64,000 nucleotides of DNA, from assembly GCF_904849725.1 (NCBI RefSeq), contig NC_058520.1, forward strand, positions 347,941,670 through 348,005,669, written 5' to 3'. This document shows positions 47,776 through 58,843 of the stretch, piece after piece. The position numbers and the translations under genes were made by a program. Each line of letters begins with the position of its first letter. Position 1 is the first letter of the stretch. Below the pieces are notes generated by a model. It was not told where the DNA came from and made no database searches. It worked only from the letters and a program-made list of their open reading frames with translations. The DNA comes from Hordeum vulgare subsp. vulgare (lineage: Eukaryota > Streptophyta > Magnoliopsida > Poales > Poaceae).

Positions 47776-49606
47776 TGTTGGAAATATGCCCTATAGGCAA
47801 TAATAATTAGTTATTATTATATTTATTTGTTCATGATAATCGTTTATTATCCATGCTATAATTGTATTGATTGGAAACACAATGCATGTGTGGATACATA
47901 GACAAAACACTGTCCCTAGTAAGCCTCTAGTTGACTAGCTCGTTGATCAATGATGGTCAAGGTTTCCTGACCATAGGCAAGTGTTGTCACTTGATAACGG
48001 GATCACATCGTTAGGAGAATCATGTGATGGACTAGACCCAAACTAATAGACGTAGCATGTTGATTGTGTCATTTTGTTGCTACTGTTTTCTGCGTGTCAA
48101 GTATTTGTTCCTATGACCATGAGATCATATAACTCACTGACACCGGAGGAATGCTTTGTGTGTGTCAAACGTCGCAACGTAACAGGGTGACTATAAAGAT
48201 GCTCTACAGGTATCTCCGAAGGTGTTCGTTGAGTTAGTATGGATCGAGACTGGGATTTGTCACTCCGTATGTCTGAGAGGTATCTCGGGGCCCACTCGGT
48301 AATACAACATCAAACACAAGCCTTGCAAGAAATATGACTTAGTGTAAGTTGCGGGATCTTGTATTACGGAACGAGTAAAGAGACTTGCCGGTAAACGAGA
48401 TTGAAATAGGTATGCGGATACTGACGATCGAATCTTGGGCAAGTAACTTACCGAAGGACAAAGGGAATGACATACGGGGTTATATGAATCCTTGGCACTG
48501 AGGTTCAAACGATAAGATCTTCATAGAATATGTAGGATCCAATATGGGCATCCAGGTCCCGCTATTGGATATTGACCGAGGAGTCACTCGGGTCATGTCT
48601 ACATAGTTCTCGAACCCGCAGGCTCTGCACACTTAAGGTTCAACGTTGTTTTATGCGTATTTGAGTTATATGGTTGGTTACCGAATGTTGTTCAGAGTCC
48701 CGGATGAGATCAAGGACGTCACGAGGGTTTCCGGAATGGTCCGGAAACGAAGATTGATATATAGGATGATCTCATTTGGTTACTGGAAGGTTTTCGTGCA
48801 TTACCGGAAAAGTTTCGGGCTCATCGGTAGTGTACTGGGAGTGCCGGGAGGGGTGCCGGGGACCATCAGGAGGGGTGTCACGCCCCAAGGGGTCTCATGG
48901 GCTATGGGAAGAGATAAACCAGCCCCTAGTGGGCTGGAATAAGTTCCCACTAAGGCCCATAAGGTTTGAGAAGGAAAAAACACAAGGTGGAAAGAGTTTC
49001 CAAGTGGGAAGGTGGAATCCTACTCCAAGTAGGATTGGAGTAGGACTCCTCCACCTCCAATTTCGGCCAAACCTTTAGGTTTTGAGGCTGCCTCCTCCCC
49101 TCCCTCCCTCCTATATATAGTGGGGTTTTAGGGCTGATTTGAGACAACTTTGCCACGGCAGCCCGACCACATACCTCCACGGTTTTTCCTCTAGATCGCG
49201 TTTCTGCGGAGCTCGGGCGGAGCCCTGCTGAGATTAGATCACCACCAACCTCCGGAGCGCCGTCATGCTGCCGGAGAACTCATCTACCTCTCCATCTCTC
49301 TTGCTGGATCAAGAAGGCCGAGATCATCGTCGAGCTATACGTGTGCTGAACGCGGAGGTGCCGTCCGTTCGGCACTAGATCGGAGCGGATCGTGGGACGG
49401 ACCGCGGGACGGTTCGTGGGACGGTTCGCGGGGCGGATCGAGGGACGTGAGGACGTTCCACTACATCAACCGCGTTCACTAACGCTTCTGCTGTGCGATC
49501 TACAAGGGTACATAGATCGGAAATCCCCTCTCATAGATGGACATCACCATGATAGGTCTTCGTGCGCGTAGGAAATTTTTTGTTTCCCATGCGATGTTCC
49601 CCAACA
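47776..49606 (+). mobile_element. 3' LTR of the BARE-type element
   Basis: It is 1831 bp, exactly the length of the 5' LTR, with substitutions spread along its length. The fold-back seen in the 5' LTR is kept near 49018-49045. Confidence 0.95.
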
Positions 49607-49611
49607 ATGTG
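49607..49611. repeat. Target-site duplication of the BARE element, right
   Basis: ATGTG, identical to 40949-40953. Confidence 0.95.
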
Positions 49612-49896
49612 GATGTGAAGACAACTGACAACTACATGCTCCACATGTTTGCCATTGGCTTCACCAAGAGACGCCAAACAAAAACCACGAGCCAAAATCA
49701 TGTCAGAAGAAAACTCAGCGTAAGAAGAGCAAAAGATCCGATTCGAATTCAAGTTGGATCTACGATCAGTCGGCTCGGTGTGAATCAAGTTTATCCACAC
49801 CGAACCACGAATGTAACGGCCAACAGCAGTGGCCAAAGTTTAATATAGATTCCACTCGGCATACCGAGGTAAATGTGCGTTCACCATAAAGTTTTT

Positions 49897-51345
49897 TCAA
49901 GCGTCGCCGGGACTGGCAGGCTCCACAAAGGTGTCGAGCTCGATTCCGTCTGCAGTGCGAGTGGCTGTGTCGAGGAAGGTCTCCATGAAATCTACGAATC
50001 GAAGCTTCTTGGTGTTGGCGACCTGCAACGTCTTCAGCTTGTCTTCGCGGGCTTCCTTGCAGTGCACTCGGACAAGAGACAGCGCCACGTCCGCACCACA
50101 CCGAGCGGCAGACTTCTTCCATGCCTGCACTCTGCTTGGGACGTCCTCTAGTCGAGTCATCAACTCCTCTATCTCGTTCCGGGAGTCATCTTCAGGCCAC
50201 AGCTCCTTGTCGATTGCGCTGACAACTCTTCTCAGGCGGCCAATGAAAGGGCCCACCCTGTTAAGGCGAGAATGCACTCGGAACATGTCCCTGTTAGCTT
50301 CATCGCCGAGTGGAACATTCGGAACAAGCGACCGTTCAATTTCGGCTGTTTCAGCCTCAACGTCCTGACAGAAGTCTACAAAGAAAAGACAAGCAGAAAA
50401 TAAGCGCGGAGTGAACTCCAAAGTCAAGAAGCACTCGGCAGCAACTTACCACCAAGCAGTGCGACCATCTTCCTCGCCCAGTCGCCGACGTAGTTCTCCT
50501 ACGCTATGCACCGAGTGTTCATTACCTTCAGCTGGCCTATCCATTCGGATATCTCCCTCTTCATTTTTTCTACTTCGGCTAGCAATGCCTTGTTGGTCTC
50601 CAGAGACTCCTCCAAAGATTTCTCTCGGTCAGCAAGAGCCTTCTTCACGCCGGCCAGGTCATTCACAGCCACCTCCAAGTCCGCAGCAAGTTGGGTCTTC
50701 TCAGCCTTCCGAGCATTATAAGCCGATCCCATTTCACAAGTCTTCTGTCAAAGATACACAAAGGGAGGATCAGCCACATTCAACAAGGAAAAAGTCTCCA
50801 CAGATATGGCAAAACAATCAAAGATCAAAATTCTTCAGACCCCTGCCGATGCAAGCAATCGACAGCGGTCTCGGGGACTACACCCAGTGGGTTCATTGAG
50901 AGTGACCCCACTGGTATGAAGCTCGAACAGGTCAGCCCTATTGAGCTCCATAGCAAACCAACAACAGTATGAGATTACTATTACTCGACCCGAGTAACAC
51001 TACTCTCGGGGACTACACCCAGTGGGTGCACTCGGAGTGCCCCCACTGGTACCATTCGGGCAGATCAGCTCTGATCTGTTCAGATTACGGAAAACACATA
51101 TAAAGACAACTGCCGGTGCAAGCACTCGGCGGAAGTCTCGGGGACTACACCCACTGGGTTCACTCGGAGTGAACCCACTGCAAAATCATCCTATTGTATC
51201 TCAGTATATCGCTGAAACCCCCAGTGGGTACCAAGAGGAATGTAAACACTTACTAGCGCACTTACTCGGATATCGTCCCGAAGCTCCAAGCTCTTCTTGT
51301 ACAGGGACGCGATGGAGTCATACGCTCCCTTGGCGTCGCCCACCA
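49897..51345 (-). pseudogene. Antisense multi-exon gene of the second Tat-type element (C-terminal exons)
   Basis: Three exons are read on the minus strand: 51345-51266 (DSIASLYKKSLELRDDIR), 50744-50450 (coiled coil, QLAADLEVAVNDLAGVKKAL, and EKMKREISEWIGQLK) and 50375-49897 (FCQDVEAETAEIERSLVP ... FVEPASPGDA, then stop). GT-AG introns at 51265-50745 (phase 0) and 50449-50376 (phase 1) join in frame. Exon order, coiled coil and both intron phases match the plus-strand gene ending at 13199, so they are homologous. One TAG (50499-50501) lies in the middle exon, after NTRCIA. The first exon is cut by the LTR at 51346. The conserved globular N-terminal domain is outside the window. Confidence 0.8.
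50870..51190 (-). repeat. Intronic tandem repeat, about 133 bp period
   Basis: CTCGGGGACTACACCCA recurs at 50870, 51005 and 51137 (the last reads CACCCAC), followed by GTGGGTT/GCACTCGGAGTG-like blocks. The phrase TGCCG(A/G)TGCAAGCA near 50845 and 51111 suggests a double unit of about 266 bp. The array fills most of the phase-0 intron of the antisense gene. Confidence 0.85.
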
Positions 51346-54300
51346 TGTGGGGACCCCGACTAGCAAGTCGAGTTCGCCGTGCCCAGTGACCCCAAGGATC
51401 AATGTTCACTGAACACAGATACTGAATAATAGAGTCTTACATCCAAGTACCAAAATTATTACATCAAACGACCAGAAGGTCGGGTTCAAGAATGAGGCCT
51501 AAGTCCAAATTAAACAAATACATCGAGTAGCAGAAACTTGTAAGGGCTAAGCGGTGCCCATGCCATCAAGCCTACACCGACAGGCATTCTGACTTGGAAG
51601 CGTCCTAGATCGCAGGTTCGTCTCCGACGGTGGGTTCGTCTCCGACGGCGTACTCGTCGCCAAACTACGGTCCTTCCATGTCTGGTCAATAATAAAACTA
51701 GTGGCAAGCCAATGAGTACTTTGAATGTAATCGCAAACAGCCCATGATATGAACATTTATAGTGAAAAATAACAGTAACATGCATCTTTAGTGGAATGCA
51801 ATTTGGTGGAATTCAGGTATATGCAACAAGTTAAAGAATTACTCTTGAAGAACAGGTTACAGATATCAACATATCTGCTAAGGGTTGAACACACTGGGTT
51901 CACCCTATATGCCAAGTCATCGGACTTGTCATAATCTCAATGTATTAATGAGGGCTAAACCATCCGGGTTTACCCTATATGCCAAGTCATCAGACTTGTC
52001 ATAATCTCAATGTATTAATGAGGGCTAAACCATCCGGGTTTACCCTATATGCCAAGTCATCGGACTTGTCATAATCTCGATGTATTAATGAGGGCTGAAC
52101 CATCCGGGTTTACCCTATATGTCAAGTCACCGAACTTGATCATATTATTGTGATTATCATAACAACATGTTTTTAACACCACACACACACTTTTGGTTTA
52201 TGCGGAAACGATGGACGTAGTTTAAGCAGCACCACCCAACTGTCCTCGACCGTGGACACGGCTATTCGAATAGTTTGACACTCTGTAGAGGTAGTACGCT
52301 GGACCCACGAGAAACGGGAAGCTTCCGTGTCATCCACGACTCGCGGTATATCACATATACCCGAGGTAAGTACCCGATCATCATCTTTCCCCAGACGATA
52401 CTAGACAAAGAGGTCCACTCGATTGGTACCCAGCACACATGTTGTACGTCTTACGAGGACCGACTCTGGACTGTATCAATCATGCAGGGACCAACGGTGT
52501 GCGTGGAACTCATAATAATGGCATAATCGTCCTACTTGGCACGACCCCATCAAGAGAGTGACACCGATCACTCCCGCCACTAGTAATGTGGCTCTTTGCT
52601 AGTACCAACCAGAGTAATCAACAAAGCCCCGTCCCATAAAGGGGTATCGTGGTCGTACTGGTAAGGTTGGGACGGTCGACACATCATAAATCTAATCCCA
52701 TTTCCGAAACCATACTCACACCAAAACACCGGTGCATCACTTCACCAAAAGTGATCACCAACTCATCATCACCCTCGGGCATTAGTGGCACCCGACGGGG
52801 TTTTCATAAACTCTTTATTTAACTCATCATCATGCTTGTGATAATATGCTCTATCTTTACTTGTCAACATGGTATTAGCATGATCCTCAAGGGTAGGGTC
52901 AAGCTCAATGCAATGATTCTATAATTCTACTAGTCAACATGACAGTAGCATGATCCTCGTAGATGGTAAGATCAAGATCATCATGTTCATGCTCCGAGGA
53001 GCCATATGAATAACATCACTATCATGCAAGTGCTTCGATGAAGCCTTCGGTACCATCACATCAATGATGAACCGGCACTGGGATCACATGCAACGGGAAA
53101 ATACTTGCTATACTAGCATGCGACAATGTTTATGCTCAAGTCATGGTCAAAGGCTGCTTGCCTTGGTCAGCTAGGTATCCGGGGTCTTCGAGGTCTTCCG
53201 CTCCGGATCCTCCGTCACTCGGTAACTCTACCGTCGAAAAAGGAATAAATAAATAATAGCTCTCACTAAAACAGATCACAAAGTGCTTTTAAAAATGTTG
53301 CAAAGTTTGAATAAATTCAGTTTATTATTTTTGAAAATGTCTCCTATAGTTTTTATTAGCTAAGCATATTTATTTAAAAGCAAACAGAAGCAAACAAGTG
53401 CTTTCTAATATCATTTAATTATACCAAAATAGTTTCTGTTTTTGATAAATCTCAAACACTACAGAAACAAATACTACACATTTTTAGAAAATTACTGGTG
53501 GAAGAATCATATTTTTCTACTCGCTAAATATTTTTATAAAAATCATTTAAGTTACTGGATTAAAATAAAAGGAAAAGGCCAGGGGGAAAAGATCCAGCCG
53601 GCCCAGCCAGCACGCCTAACCACCAGGCGCGCGCGGGCCAGGTTCAAACCTGACCTGCGGGCCCCTGGGGTCAGCGTCAGCGGCTGCGCGCGCTGGCTGC
53701 CCCAGGACACCGACAGGTGGGCTCCACCAGTCGGGTCCTTCTCCTACCTCCAGCCAGAGAGGTGGAGACAGACGCCGGCGACGCTGCCGTTGTCCTTAGG
53801 CCAATCTAGGAGCGGGAACGGGTCCTTCGTGCCTCCGCCTACCTGCTCGTGTTCGGGACGTCACCGGAGGTGGTCTGGGTCGCCGGCGACGAGGTGACCG
53901 TGGCGGAAGGGTTTCGGGTTGGTGTTGAACTAGTGGCTAGGGGCACGGATTTGCTTGGGAAAGTTGGGGGAAAATTTCCTGGCATCGAGGGGAGTGTAGT
54001 GGGAGGTCGTGCAGCACAGGAGCCGACGTGTAGCCGGAGATTGACCGGAGCTCAGAAGCGGAGGGGCCTCGGTCGATCTTGAGCACCGGGGCTCTGCGAG
54101 CTCGATTGGGTGGCTAGGGGTGTCTACTGGTTGTGCTGAAGTTGCTTGGAGGGTGCTGGGGTGCCGGGGGGACCTATTTATAGGCCAGCGACGGTGACCC
54201 GACTCGGGCGCACCGGTGACTCACCGTGGCGCGCGTGCGAGGACAGTGAGGTGCTGGCCACAAAACCACGGGTTCGGGACGTGGTTTAGGACCTCCTGGT

Positions 54301-55823
54301 GCATCGGCCGCAGAGGGAAAGCGAGTGGGGTCGAGCCGCAGCGACCGTCCATGCTCAGCCGCGTCGGGCGCGCACGGGCACGCGTCGCCTGAGCTCTTGC
54401 GCGAGGGGAGAGGGTCCCTGGGGGTAGCTTTGCACTGGATGGTTGTCGGGGGAGTGTTTGGACATAACTGGGGAGGTTGGGACCGGCCGAGGCGTCGTCC
54501 CGTTGCTGGAGGCTCTCTGCAGCGCGCCCAGAGCGTAGTTTTGGCATGCCACGGCATGCTGGCTCGCTCTGGGGCACTTGGGACGTGTCCTCCATGTCCT
54601 GAGTGTTGCTGGGAGTGTGCTTAGCCGTTGTGGTTTAGTGGGAGCTCGAGCTGGTCAAGGGCGCAAGGAACACTAGTGTTGCCAGTACTGCCCTGTGGCT
54701 CAAATTGGAGTTCTTGTCACTTGTGCTTGGAGTTGGGGAGGGGCTGATTGACTGGGTGCTTAGGGTGTTCTGGGGCTCTAACCAACCAAGTTTGGGGCCT
54801 TGCCATTGGGTAAAACAGTGGCTAGGAGGGTTTTTACCTTCCTGTCAGTAGGTGTTCGACAGTGACTTGGGGTGCTTCCACTCCACCACTGGAAATGAAA
54901 CTTAACAGGTTTGGTCTAGGGGTAAAAACATGGGGTTTCACCAAATTTAAGCTCCATTGAACCAGTTTGGTTTTGTAAACTTGAAAATGCCTCAAAATGA
55001 CCAGTACTGTCCTTTACAAAGGAAGAGTGGCCAAACAGAGTCTCACAAATCCCATCTTTGGTGTGGAGTCCTCATTTGGGGTGTCAAACACCTCTGCAAA
55101 GTTTCAACTTCATTGGAGAAACTTTGCAATGTAGAGTTGTTCTAACTCTTCTGTGGACAGAGAGGGTTTTGGGCTCATTAGGTGCACTTCCCCACCTTAG
55201 ATCAAGGTGAGATTTTAGGTGAGCACCTAATATGGCTTGGGAGGGCTCCTGTAATTTTATGGGAATTTACTGAGATAATTTCCTTTGGAAACATCTCAAA
55301 AAGCTAAAACAAACACAAATGGTTTTCAGGGTTTTACTCAAATAATATTAATATAAAATAAGGTTGAAAATCTTATATATGGAAAATATATGTCCTTCTG
55401 AGCTTCCATGAATTTACTCAGAGTTTTCTAAGGCACGAAAGCAATTTTCCTTGTGGGAATATCATTACTGGCCTTAGAAACAGACATAGATATAAAATAG
55501 GAAAATAATATTTTAAATCACCAATTAATGTTTTTAATGAATGAAAATAATATTTGGATCAGACCACCAACTTTGGTTGGAAGTGCCACTTGGCTTCATG
55601 AGCTAGTAGTGTATCCCAACATGGTGAAGGTGATCTTGATGTAAAGGAAAAAGGGTTTTTGAAGAGAGCAAAATAATAAGTTTTCATGGGTTCGAGTCAA
55701 CAAACAAGCAAGCATTCACTCATACAAGGGTTCACATTGCACTCACAACGTTATTTGAAAAAGTTTTAACAAGCTCTGATTTTTGCAACATAAAATACTT
55801 GTGGTGAAAAACAGGGTGTGACA
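51346..55823 (-). mobile_element. 3' LTR of the Tekay-type element (4478 bp)
   Basis: On the minus strand it starts TGTCACACCCTG at 55823 and ends GGGGTCCCCACA at 51346. The first 2.8 kb from the left match 61242-64000 base for base apart from substitutions and two small indels (a duplicated 17-18-base block near 51620 and a 21-base difference near 53755). It includes a four-unit 70-bp repeat and a GC-rich block (53580-54600). Open frames in the GC-rich part are not kept between the two LTRs. Confidence 0.9.
51902..52150. repeat. LTR tandem repeat, 70-bp period, four units (3' LTR)
   Basis: ACCCTATATG recurs at 51902, 51972, 52042 and 52112, exactly 70 bases apart. The same four units are in the other LTR. 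Confidence 0.95.
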
Positions 55824-56840
55824 GAGCTGTGACACGTGAAACACGTTGTGCACACCCGAAAGCTCAGGAGGTAGCTCCAACTGATAAGCTACTTCCCCGC
55901 GCCTTGCCGTGATCTTGAAGGGTCCAATGAACCTTGGAGCTAGCTTCCCCTTGACGTGGAAACGCTTGGTCCCCTTGAGAGGCGTGACTCGCAAGTACAC
56001 CTGGTCTCCGGGAACAAACTCCACGTTTCTGCGACGAGGGACCGCATAGCTTTTCTGCCTTGACTTAGCTGCCTCCAAGTTTTCTCGGACAAGCTGAACC
56101 TTGTCCCCTGCTTCCTGCAGTGCTTTTGGTCCGAAAACTAGTCCTTCACCGGTTTCGGACCAATTGAGCGGGGTGCGGCACTTCCGCCCATATAACGCTT
56201 CGAATGGGGCCATCTGAGGACTAGACTGGTAGCTGTTGTTGTAAGAAAACTCAGCAAACGGCACGCAGTCTTCCCACTTGGCACCGTGAGCCAAAACACA
56301 AGCGCGGAGCATGTCCTCAAGTATCTGGTTTACCCTCTCGGTCTGTCCGCCCGTCTATGCGTGGAAAGTCGTATTGAAGGAGAGTTTGGTTCCGAGAGCT
56401 GCTTGAAACTTCTTCCAGAATCTTGAGGTGAATTGCGTACTGCGGTCGGACACGGTCTCTTTGGGAACTCCATGGAGACTCACCACTCGATGAATGTACA
56501 GACTGGCCAGCTGGCTGCCATCGTAGGTGGTGTGAACGGGGATGAAATGGGCCACCTTGGTCAAATGATCGACTATGACCCAAATGGAGTTATGACCCTT
56601 ATTCGACCGGGGAAACCCGGTGATGAAGTCCATGCCGACTTTATCCCACTTCCATTCCGGCACTTGAAGAGGTTGCAGCAATCCAGTAGGTCGCTGGTGT
56701 TCAGCCTTGACTCACTGGCATACATCGCATTTAGCGACATAGGAGCCAATTTCTCTCTTCATGTCATGCCACCAGAATCGTTCTAGGATGTCTTGGTACA
56801 TCTTGGTACCACCTGGATGGATAGAGTATGGTGGATCAAG
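55824..56840 (-). pseudogene. Integrase of the Tekay-type element (chromodomain missing)
   Basis: The zinc region reads [12 protein letters not shown] ... CDVCQ, followed by a stop near 56717. The core contains WDKVGMDFITGFPRS, HLTKVAHFIPV and the second catalytic Asp in VSDRSTQFTSRFW. A stop follows FNTTFHA near 56355, before TDGQTERVNQILEDML with the catalytic Glu. The C-terminal part (VPGDQVYLRVTPLKGTKRF, ARRGEVAYQLELP) ends HNVFHVSQL. There the LTR starts after a few bases, so the chromodomain and the PPT normally found in this clade are absent. Confidence 0.88.
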
Positions 56841-58843
56841 TCCTTAAGTTCGGCCTTGTTAGGTACGCACAAGCGCTTCCCATACCACAATACTACTTGC
56901 TCATCAATCAAGAATCCTGGGGCTTTACCTTCTCGCACCTTCCTCTTGAGGCCTTCGATACTCTTGTGCCCCTGCTGGGCTTCCTTCATGTCGTCTGCCA
57001 GAGTAGGCTTGACCTCGAGGTTGGCCAGGTACCCTGGTTCGACTATCTCAAGCCCGAAGTCCTCCATCTCTTCATACAAGACGGGTAACCATTCCTTGAG
57101 CGTGACGTTCAAGGAGCCTGCCTTCCGGCTTAAGGCATCGGCTACCACGTTCGCCTTGCCGGGATGATACTGAATGCTGAGGTCGTAATCCTTGATTAAC
57201 TCAAGCCATCTACGCTGCCTCATATTCAGCTCCCTCTGAGTGAAGATATATTTCAGACTTTTGTGGTCTGTATATATCGCACATCGCTTCCCCAGAAGGT
57301 AATGTCGCCATGTCTTCAGAGAATGCACTACAACTGCTAGCTCGAGATCATGGGTGGCGTAGTTCTCCTCATGCGGTCGCAGTTGCCGGGACAAGTACGC
57401 CACGACCCTACCATCTTGCATCAGGACTCCACCGAGCCCGGTTCCAGAGGCATCACAATATATCACGAATTCCTTGTTGATGTCTGGGGTAGCCAATACC
57501 GGGGCGGTAGTTAGCCTCTTCTTCAACTCTTGGAAGCTTGCTTCACACGCCGGTGTCCACTCGAACTTCCGGCCTTTCTTCAAGAGTTGAGTCATAGGTC
57601 GAGCGATGCTGGAGAATCCTTCGACAAACTTGCGGTAGTATCCTGCGAGCCCGAGGAAACTCCTGACATCCTTTACGTCCTTTGGTGATTCCCAGTTGGT
57701 CACTGTAGTAATCTTGGACTGATCTATGGCCAAACTGCGTGCCGTCAGGGTATGACCCAGAAATCCAACTTCGTTCAGCCAGAACTGACACTTGCTGAAT
57801 TTGGGATAAAGTTGGTGCTCTCGAAGCTTTTCCAGAACTAGCCTCAGGTGTTGCTCATGCTCCTCTTCGGACTTGGAAAAGATTAATATGTCATCGATGA
57901 ACACGACGACAAACTTGTCCAAATATTCCATGAAGACCTTGTTCATGAGGTACATGAAGTAGGCTGGGGCATTTGTCAAACCGAAGGGCATGACCGTGCA
58001 TTCATATAGGCCGTACCGGGTCACGAATGCAGTCTTGGGTATATCTTCAGGTCGGATCTTCAACTGGTAGTATCCCGATCGAAGATCGATCTTGGAAAAT
58101 ACCCTGGCCCCGTTTAACTGGTCAAACAGGTCTTCGATCTTGGGGAGCGGGTACTTGTTCTTAATTGTGACTTCATTAAGAGAACGGTAATCGACGCAGA
58201 GTCGAATGGTACCATCCTTCTTTGAAACGAATAGAACAGGTGATCCCCAAGGTGATGCACTCGGACGGATGAACTCTTTCCTAAGTTGCTCATCTAGCTG
58301 CTTCTTCAGCTCTGCCAGCTCTTCGGAACCCATCCTGTAAGGCTTTTTATATATAGGCCTTGATCTGGGCATGATCTCAATGATGAACTCGATGTCTCGG
58401 TCAGGAGGCATTCCGAGTAGCTCGTCAGGAAAGACGTCCGGGTATTCACAGACTATAGGCACTTGATCAAGCTCTACCTCGGATAGACTGTTGACTCGAG
58501 GCACTTGAGCCGATACTGGCTCAGAGACAAACTTGACCTTGACCCCTTGGTTGCTTGTCATGGTAATGGCCCTGTTGGCACAGTCCAAAAGACTCTGGTG
58601 CTTGGCCAGCCAATCCATGCCGAGGATTACTTCTACACCTTGCGATTTGAGCACAATGAGGTCTGCCAAGAAACTCGTCCCATTGATAACTATCTCGACC
58701 CTTCTACACCCTAGGTTGGTCCGCAATACTGCTCCTGGGGTTTGAATTGCCATCTGCCCACGGAGTAGAGTGGGTTTTAAACCAAACTTCTCCGCAAACC
58801 CTTGAGTAACAAAAGAATGCGAGGCACCACAATCAAACAACAC
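56783..58843 (-). CDS. Protease-reverse transcriptase-RNase H of the Tekay-type element (686-codon frame)
   Basis: The frame opens inside the protease with the active-site segment [15 protein letters not shown] (residues 2-16). RT follows, with [20 protein letters not shown] (215-234), [21 protein letters not shown] and the catalytic FIDD (residues 315-318). RNase H has [12 protein letters not shown] (catalytic Asp near 464), [20 protein letters not shown] and VADALSR (near 571). The last residues ([15 protein letters not shown]) are out of register, because a frameshift near 56840 separates it from integrase. The first Met is internal: upstream sense continues into gag ([13 protein letters not shown]). 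All catalytic residues that I can check are present. Confidence 0.92.
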   Translation of the reverse strand: MLFDCGASHSFVTQGFAEKFGLKPTLLRGQMAIQTPGAVLRTNLGCRRVEIVINGTSFLADLIVLKSQGVEVILGMDWLAKHQSLLDCANRAITMTSNQGVKVKFVSEPVSAQVPRVNSLSEVELDQVPIVCEYPDVFPDELLGMPPDRDIEFIIEIMPRSRPIYKKPYRMGSEELAELKKQLDEQLRKEFIRPSASPWGSPVLFVSKKDGTIRLCVDYRSLNEVTIKNKYPLPKIEDLFDQLNGARVFSKIDLRSGYYQLKIRPEDIPKTAFVTRYGLYECTVMPFGLTNAPAYFMYLMNKVFMEYLDKFVVVFIDDILIFSKSEEEHEQHLRLVLEKLREHQLYPKFSKCQFWLNEVGFLGHTLTARSLAIDQSKITTVTNWESPKDVKDVRSFLGLAGYYRKFVEGFSSIARPMTQLLKKGRKFEWTPACEASFQELKKRLTTAPVLATPDINKEFVIYCDASGTGLGGVLMQDGRVVAYLSRQLRPHEENYATHDLELAVVVHSLKTWRHYLLGKRCAIYTDHKSLKYIFTQRELNMRQRRWLELIKDYDLSIQYHPGKANVVADALSRKAGSLNVTLKEWLPVLYEEMEDFGLEIVEPGYLANLEVKPTLADDMKEAQQGHKSIEGLKRKVREGKAPGFLIDEQVVLWYGKRLCVPNKAELKDLIHHTLSIQVVPRCTKTS

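Larger units (their letters stand above)
40954..49606 (+). mobile_element. Complete copia element of the BARE/WIS/Angela family (8653 bp)
   Basis: Two 1831-bp LTRs with TGTTGGAAATATGCC starts and CCCCAACA ends flank a 4991-bp interior that has a PBS, gag-pol remnants in copia order (gag, protease, integrase, RT, RNase H) and a PPT. A perfect 5-bp target duplication (ATGTG) flanks the element. By eye the LTRs differ at roughly 60-65 positions (about 3.5 %), which would mean about 1.3 million years at the commonly used grass LTR rate. The interior has no frame longer than about 125 codons and cannot be autonomous. Confidence 0.95.
49612..51345 (+). mobile_element. Second Tat-type element, right portion
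   Basis: It resumes in the 240-bp repeat (GATGTGAAGACAACTGAC), then has about 250 bp of non-coding sequence and an antisense (minus-strand) gene from 51345 to 49897. At 51346 a Tekay-type LTR interrupts it inside an exon. The rest, including the N-terminal exons and the 3' LTR, should lie beyond the window. Confidence 0.85.

Noticed and set aside
50870..51190. Relation between the intronic 133-bp repeat and the 240-bp repeat at 40351-40953
   Set aside because: They share short phrases (CTCGGGGACT, CTCGGAGTG) but not unit length or the rest of the sequence. I keep them as separate arrays within the same element.
51510..51785. Arg-rich frame in the Tekay 3' LTR
   Set aside because: The repeated RRRRTHRRRRT comes from an 18-base local duplication absent from the other LTR.
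53442..53897. 151-codon frame in the Tekay LTR and its partner at 63323-63757
   Set aside because: The two LTR copies differ by a 21-base change, and frames are not supported by any domain. GC-rich LTR leader is the better explanation.
54174..54624. Overlapping long frames on both strands in the GC-rich LTR part
   Set aside because: High GC lowers stop frequency on both strands. There is no domain or start context.
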